From assembly GCF_034190915.1 (NCBI RefSeq), contig NW_026947490.1, positions 67,569,494-67,633,493 of the forward strand: a stretch of 64,000 nucleotides of DNA, given 5' to 3'. Below the pieces are notes generated by a model. The model did no database searches. It saw only the letters and a program-made list of their open reading frames with translations, and was not told where the DNA came from. This DNA comes from Cavia porcellus. Lineage: Eukaryota; Chordata; Mammalia; Rodentia; Caviidae. Shown here piece after piece: positions 58,528 through 64,000 of this stretch. The translations under genes and the position numbers were made by a program. Position 1 is the stretch's first letter. The number at the start of each line of letters is the position of its first letter.

Positions 58528-58676
58528 GTTTTGTTCTGTTTTCTGAGACAGGGTCTCACCGTATAGTTCCGGCTGACCTTGAACTCACTCGGTAGCTCAG
58601 ACTGGCCTGGACTTAGCAGCCATCCTCCTGCCTCAGCCTCAGATTATAGGTCTCTATCACCATGCCTGGCTTTGAC
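58528..58676 (-). repeat. B1 SINE (antisense), quasi-dimeric, inside L1
   Basis: GAGACAGGGTCTCACCGTATAG, CTTGAACTCACTCGGTAGC and GACTGGCCTGGACTTAGCAGCC look like the duplicated B1 interior; ends CACCATGCCTGGC. Confidence 0.8.
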
Positions 58677-58761
58677 TTTTGCATTTTCCTTGTGATTAGT
58701 GATGCCAGCTGGGCCTTTTTAAATATACCTGTGGGCCATTCATCTGTCTTCAAAAAGAGAT

Positions 58762-58860
58762 GGGAATCTGCAATACTCAAGCTGGTCTTGAGCTTCTGGG
58801 ATAAAGTGATCTTCCTGCCTCATCCTTCCAACTAAGTCATGAGCCACTATACCCAGCTTG
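58762..58860 (-). repeat. B1 SINE fragment (antisense), inside L1
   Basis: CTCAAGCTGGTCTTGAGCTTC, GTGATCTTCCTGCCTCATCC and CACTATACCCAGCTT. Confidence 0.65.
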
Positions 58861-58915
58861 TGTCACTTCTATTAAGAAATATCTATTTAGGTCTTTTGGC
58901 CATTTCAAAATTCAT

Positions 58916-60040
58916 AACAATTTCTGCCAGAAACCATAAAATACTTGTTTAACCTTTTATAAAATATCAAGATACAAATTACATTTGATGAATAGACTCA
59001 ACTTACAAAGTGAATGCCAAACAAATGAACAGAGTATCTTCAAATATTTGCTGCATTTTGATTAGATTTATCCTATGGGCAGAGGATCTAGAGAGAGCTA
59101 TAGAGTTATATTATGTGAATTATTGTTCTTATCCTTAAAATTAAGGCGAGGCTTTAAATGCATTCTTTCAAATTCAATAGTCTTCTTTTGTTCTATTTGG
59201 TCATTTAACAAATGAACACTGGTTTTCACTGTGAATTCATTTAACCACACAAAAGATTTCCTCTGTCCCATTCGTGGTTGGTGGTGTTTACTCACATTTT
59301 TAGCCTCATTTCAAAGACATCATTTGAAAATATCATTAAAGTATGTATAGTGTATTGTTAGTCAGACTTATTTAATTAAAAGAAAGAGAGACCATTAATT
59401 TAGAAGGGCTCTCTTGTGTGATTATAGCGGGCTTTTCTGACAGACATCACTAATCAGTAACTTTCAGCCACTGTTTATCAGCTCTGGGAACCAGAAGACC
59501 TGGATCTCTTCCTTGGTGGGTCCCCTTTGCCTCTCGCTCTCACCTTCCAGCCTGTCCTTTCCTTATTTATAGCTCTTGCTTTCTCATGATATCTGTCTGC
59601 TTTTATTCAGTCCTAAGCCCTTTTCTATAGAAGTTGCGTTCAAGAGATGGCTTTGACTCTGCCAGTGTCGCCAAATACCACAGCCTTTTGATTTCTAATT
59701 CCTGCACAATCTGATCTTCAAACTGTACAGCTTGCTGATAGTTTGATGGAGATAATCATCCTGAATTATTATTCTATGGTCTTTTCAGCTTGGGTAGCAT
59801 CCTGGTTGATAGAAAACACATTTACTCCTCCATATTAGTGGGTGGAATGAAGGTCATTCTTCCAAATTATTAATTTTATATCCATGACTTTATCACTTGA
59901 GTGCTACCATCTGAAATAAGTCTAATATAACCAACTGAAGACGTGCATACTAACAGAATGAAGACTATGAAGTTTTCTAGATTCTAGCATGACTCTGAAG
60001 TTTTGGATTTTAAAAAAGTATCCAATATCCAAGAATTGAA
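58916..60040. other. Repeat-free AT-rich flank, no gene seen
   Basis: Unique sequence with motifs such as GAGACCATTAATTTAG and CACTAATCAGTAAC near 59.4 kb. No coding frame recognised. Confidence 0.45.
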
Positions 60041-60360
60041 TTTTTTTTCAATAGTGTGGGTAAAACCCAGACTCTTATACATGCTGGGAGGTACCCTATT
60101 ACTGAGCGAGATTCCAGCTTTTCTTAAAAATTTAATTTGTGACAGAGCCTTGCTAAATTGCTGAGTTAGGGCTGGTTGGTGATGCAGCTCAATTGTAGAG
60201 CACCTGCCTAACATACAAGGTCCTGAGTCCAACCTGCAGTACCACAAAATAAAAATAAAACAAAAACAAAAACATTGCTGAGCTAGCCTCAAATTTTCAG
60301 TCCTCCTGCCTCAGCCTCTTGAGTAATGGGATTTACAGACAAGCCCCACCACTCTTGGCT
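60041..60360 (-). repeat. B1-dID SINE (antisense), interrupted by an ID SINE
   Basis: Antisense ID end at 60050-60118 (GTAAAACCCAGACTCTTATACATGC), linker, antisense B1 (AGAGCCTTGCTAAATTGC ... CTCCTGCCTCAGCCTCTTG ... CCACCACTCTTGGC). A plus-strand ID splits it at 60170-60273. Confidence 0.75.
60170..60273 (+). repeat. ID SINE inserted in the antisense B1-dID
   Basis: GGCTGGTTGGTGATGCAGCTCAATTG and GAGTCCAACCTGCAGTACC with A-rich tail; flanked by ATTGCTGAGTTAG (60157-60169) and ATTGCTGAGCTAG (60274-60286). Confidence 0.8.
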
Positions 60361-60402
60361 TGCCTTGTTCAGTTGATTGTGGTAACTAAAAATAGTTCTC
60401 TT

Positions 60403-60488
60403 GGCCTGGGGTACAGCTCTGTGGTAGAGCCTTGCACAGTGTCTGCCCGAAGCCCTGGGTTTGGTCCCACCACCACATTAAAAAAGAT
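60403..60488 (+). repeat. ID SINE
   Basis: GGCCTGGGGTACAGCTCTGTGGTAGAG and GGGTTTGGTCCCACCACCAC. Confidence 0.75.
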
Positions 60489-60489
60489 T

Positions 60490-62330
60490 CTCCTTCAGTT
60501 CTCCAATTCCTGAAAAAGACGAGTATGCAGGGTGAATGACAGACTGGATCTGTAGGGTGTGGGGGAGGCCAGGTGCCTGCATGTCCATGAGGCAAGGGCA
60601 CTAATTGCCAGTCTGTGTGTAACACACAAGCGCAACGCATCAGTTTTGCAGCGAAACCCTCAGAGAAGTCACTGCATGCCCTCCGTCCTGTCTGCCCCAC
60701 CCTGTACCACTTAGCTGCCCCTATAAAGAGAGAACTCTGAAGAAACAGCCCTGCAGATGTACTTACTTAACCTTGCTTTCTGATTTGGCCCCTTAGGAAC
60801 ATTATAAACCCTTCAGGGACAAGGCAGCATCTCAGTCATTTCTTTTACCCCCCCCCCCCCTTTCACACTGTATTCCTGGGTGAATTTCATTTTGAATGAA
60901 TGTTAGTTAAGTGAATTGCCAGTGCAAAAGACCTAAGTCTGTAGATGAAGAATTAACACTAAAATAGGAAACGGACGGTGTGAGCATGTACCATCCTCCA
61001 CGTGTCCTTTATGGACACAGTTAGCCCCCTCCGTGCCTGACTCCGTGCCTGATTCCCCTCCCACTGACCAAGGACAGGAGGGATAAGAGGGCCCCCTGCC
61101 TCCGAGGTCCCAGCAGAGTAACATCAGATCATGGCCTGAGTTTCATTAAGCTCTATGGAAATGTTAAGTGACTTTTCTTAGGGCCAAAGTGATTCTCCAA
61201 AGATATTTTAATCTTCAGGATACATTTTTGATGGCTTCAGGATTTTCCAAGTGGAGTTAGAATTTTCTCCTCCTTGGAGCCAAAGATTTCAAATGCAATG
61301 GTTCCACTGCCAATCTAGCCTGCAGCCCAGACAGGACGATGGTATCTCTCTAAACACTGAGTTTTGCCAGCAAAGGTTTGCTCCCATGACTGGTGAGATC
61401 CAAGAATCAGCCAAGACAAATTGGTCAGCGAACTTTCCATCACCCAGGAAATCTACCTGTTCACAGGCGTTATGAGTCACTCTCGCAGGAAACAAGATTC
61501 CCTCACCCTCACTTATCTGCAATTCAGTGGCATTTTTGGAAGAAGTTTAATGTTGTTATTCACTGCGGACATAAGTTCTTCCCAACAAAATCCTCACTAG
61601 TTATGGACGTGTTTGCCATGAGCGGTCCTCATGAACTATCCTTTCTTTGACGGGTGATCAATAAGAGATTACTGACGAGGCTCATGCCCACCACATGCTT
61701 ATAATCCATACCTTCTTTTTAGGGGTCTGCCTAATTTAGTTACTGCTGCGCTGGGGTCAAACATAGCCTCCCTCAGGCCACCCAAGCTTCTGCCACTGCT
61801 ACTCCCAGCCCCTGATGCCTAATTTTTCGGGTTTGCAGAAGTACAGAAAGGGGGAGAGCGGCTGTGAGGGCGGGGATAGTGCTCCCCCTTGTCTTACTCC
61901 GTCCAGTCACCTCGGAAGAGTTGCAATTTTCCTGGAAGTCGGTTACTTCTGGCCCCTAAGGCAAACAGTGCGTGTCTGGGAGGGGTTTTTAGTATTTTGC
62001 TAGATTCATGTCTAAGGGTACAACCAAAGCCCTTCAGATCTAACATCTCTTTTCTGCCACCCAGCAGTCCTGCAGCGCTGGCCCCCAGGCAGAGGGAGAA
62101 AGACTGACGGTCTCCAGGGCAGACAAACCCGGCGCTTCCGGGAGAATCCCAGCAGGGCTCCACACCTTTGCATTGGCTCCTCCTTCCCCGGACCGCAAGC
62201 AGAGAACATTCAGAGAATGTTCATCAGATTAACTGGAAACAATGCGGACGCACAGGTCCGGCTGTCTCCACTGCGCACAGAGTCCAGCGGCAGGGGCGCC
62301 CTTGGTGTCCTCAGTGGGACGCTGGGTCGG
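60490..62330. other. Intergenic between L1 nest and distal CpG island
   Basis: No transposon body or gene recognised; poly(C) at 60849-60861. The stretch 61.14-61.62 kb is unique and repeat-free. Confidence 0.45.
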
Positions 62331-62660
62331 TTCTGGGGAGCCCAGTGAGCTCAGGCAGAAAAAAGATCGCATCGGGCCGGGCAGCCCGGAGGGGGAGGGG
62401 CGGAGCAGGAGGAGCGCCCATTATCGTAATTGAGGTAATGGGGCCGAGGCGCCAGGCAGCTCCGCTCCGCAGGGCCCGCCCGGCCCAGACGGCCCCGCCC
62501 TGCCGCCGCTCGGTGGCTCCCGCCGCAGCCCCGGGAGTGGGAGCGCCGCGCCGGGGCGCGATTTCGGGGTGCACAGACCTAGCGCGCGCGCTCGCCCCGG
62601 CCGGCTGCATCCCGAGCCCCACGGGGTCAGGGAATGCACGAGGGGCGATCTTACGGCGGG
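62330..62660. promoter_or_regulatory. Isolated CpG island about 10 kb upstream of BAMBI
   Basis: Dense GC/CpG stretch with Sp1-type GGGGAGGGGCGG boxes, isolated in ordinary AT-richer DNA. Embedded at about 62419-62441 is ATTATCGTAATTGAGGTAAT, with three homeodomain cores. No credible coding frame starts here. It could be a promoter of an unannotated noncoding transcript or a distal enhancer of BAMBI. Confidence 0.6.
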
Positions 62661-62959
62661 AAAGGCCTGCATTTTCCGTGACACTCTCACCAAAATGCGA
62701 CCCTTGGACTCATTCAGGGTTTGGGAAGACAGCAGTTTATCTCGGGGCACCTGGGTTGGAGTCCACAGCAGGGAGTCGAGGAGCAGCGTTTTTAAAAGAA
62801 CTATTGCAGTTTTAATTCCCTGGGTCGATGGATTTCTGATTACAACAGTAACGCCTCACTGGGAAAGCTTGGGAATTCAGGGAAAGGCGGGTGTCCTGCC
62901 TCTCCACCCCACCCACCCCCGCCGTTCCCAGGCAACTCTGATCATAGCAAGCCAGCCAG

Positions 62960-62960
<1 letters not shown>

Positions 62961-63002
<42 letters not shown>
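62961..63002. repeat. (TG)n microsatellite
   Basis: About 18 uninterrupted TG units. Confidence 0.95.
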
Positions 63003-63003
<1 letters not shown>

Positions 63004-63009
63004 GGGCAG

Positions 63010-63140
63010 TGTTAGATCAGCTGCTCACCAGTGTGTAACTCTGGCCGAACATGGCTAAGCCCCTCTGGACCTCTGTTTTGCCATCTGTAAAATACAACCC
63101 GCAGAATGAGCTCCCAGCGCCTGCAGGCCTGTGAGAGCCA
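63010..63140 (+). repeat. MIR SINE
   Basis: CTAAGCCCCTCTGGACCTCTG followed by TTTTGCCATCTGTAAAATAC is the MIR 3' core; it follows a (TG)n run. Confidence 0.6.
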
Positions 63141-64000
63141 GCCTCAAGGATGCAACAGCCCACAGCAGCAAGTAACAGCAGCTTTTCCAAGTCAGACAAA
63201 ACGGAGTCACTATTTAGGAAAAAATACCTTTAAAAAGGCTTTCGGGAGGAACCCACCGACCCCATGGGCCAGTAGCTCCGTCCCTTAAGAGTGGGTGTGA
63301 GTAGCAGCACATCTGGCCGGCTGTCCACCCACACTGAAATCCAGCACTAGCTGGCGCCCCTTCTGCTGGAGACCACACAGCCCGGAGCCCCGGAGAGCCA
63401 CCCATTCCTACCAGGTCGTGGGTGAAAGAGAACGGCCGGGTCAGTAACAGTGGGTACCAAATGCTGGAGGACTGTCCTAACCGGAAGGCGGGCTGACCGC
63501 GAGTGCAGTAGACACCGCTAGGCCCAGACCCAGGCCCAAGGAGGTGGCGAGCATTAATATAAGAAATCAGTGCTGTCTGAGGACTAAACACCTGACTGTG
63601 GCTCCTCAGTACCACGCGAGTCCAGCAGCAGACACATGGACTAGTTGTTGGACTAAATGACGCCTTAACGTCCTCTCAGTGCTAAGCTTGGGCTGCAGGG
63701 ACAGCCACTGTGTCTAGTGATTTTCTTTAATATCAGAGACGAGGGCGCTGTGTAATCAACCAGGGTGCTGGGCCCTGGCTCTCCCTGGTGGAGACAGGGC
63801 TTGGTCTCAGGTCCTGAGACTCCCCTGCCTGCGCTGTTAAAAGCCAGAGAGACGCCTGAGGGCAGGAATGAAGCCAGTCCAGTCCTGGGTCGCAGGCCTT
63901 TTACCCTGAGTGCATGGGTGGGTAATTACTCAGAGCTGCAAAAAGAGAGGAGTCCCATGGAAACAGCCTCTGACCCGGAACTCGATTTAAGTTTGAGACC
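63141..64000. other. Intergenic, window end, no gene seen
   Basis: Unique-looking sequence to the window edge; a minus-strand frame of 133 codons at 63214-63615 has no recognisable domain. Confidence 0.45.

Larger units (their letters stand above)
57300..58915 (-). mobile_element. L1 LINE 3' half (antisense), interrupted by an LTR and two B1s
   Basis: Antisense L1 blocks are at about 57300-57638, 58047-58520, 58677-58760 and 58861-58915. Markers include GTGGCTGAGTAGTACTCTAC, GGCTGTACTAATTTACATTCC, TTGTGATTAGTGATG and AAATATCTATTTAGGTC. They are collinear with one L1, so the LTR (57639-58041) and both B1 elements are later insertions. Confidence 0.8.

Noticed and set aside
8067..60488. Sequences resembling tRNA genes (A and B boxes)
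   Set aside because: They have SINE tails, truncated or mismatched acceptor stems and target duplications; they are ID or UGC-type SINEs, not tRNA genes.
62311..62815. A 215-codon plus-strand frame and minus-strand frames over the distal CpG island
   Set aside because: GC-driven open frames with no recognisable protein; no splice or polyadenylation structure seen.

Overview
The window is nuclear DNA from a placental mammal, almost certainly a rodent outside the mouse/rat family. It carries many tRNA-Ala-derived ID SINEs on both strands, 7SL-derived B1 SINEs, and B1-ID fused dimers (B1-dID/MEN type), which are known from squirrel-related, dormouse and beaver lineages. A second, younger-looking tRNA-derived SINE with a UGC anticodon loop is also present. 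The exact species cannot be read from the sequence; a beaver-like or squirrel-like rodent fits best, by inference from the SINEs.

One intact protein-coding gene is visible: BAMBI (BMP and activin membrane-bound inhibitor), on the minus strand in three coding exons: 52454-52529, 49178-49465 and 48325-48743. Every splice site is canonical, and the spliced frame gives 260 residues plus a stop, the same length as human BAMBI. The first exon lies in a strong CpG island (about 51.8-53.3 kb). A CCAAT box and a TATA-like box sit about 50 bases apart upstream, two upstream ATGs lie in the leader, and an AATAAA signal at 48036-48041 probably ends the transcript. Intron 1 holds candidate TCF/LEF sites, of interest because BAMBI is a known WNT/beta-catenin target.

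About 10 kb upstream of BAMBI is a second, isolated CpG island (about 62.33-62.66 kb) with a cluster of homeodomain-type ATTA/TAAT cores. No coding gene is seen there.

The rest is intergenic sequence with repeats. From left to right: an old L1 3' end (2.4-3.1 kb); a tandemly repeated unclassified element (7.2-8.0 kb); a second L1 end (10.7-11.1 kb); a processed retrocopy of a gammaretrovirus-like endogenous retrovirus transcript that split a B1-dID SINE (17.3-18.3 kb); two MaLR-type LTRs (21.7-22.25 and 24.2-24.6 kb); a HAL1/L1M ORF1-region relic (30.4-31.5 kb); an L1 ORF2 relic (32.7-33.8 kb); a decayed PRAME-family pseudogene (37.0-38.5 kb); an LTR nested in an opposite-strand LTR (38.9-40.1 kb); the BAMBI locus (48-53 kb); and a multiply interrupted L1 (57.3-58.9 kb). 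This gene-poor layout suits BAMBI, a developmental signalling regulator, and the non-repeat stretches are the places to look for its enhancers.

No operon, CRISPR array or microbial feature is present. Most open frames in the window are chance frames or repeat-derived.
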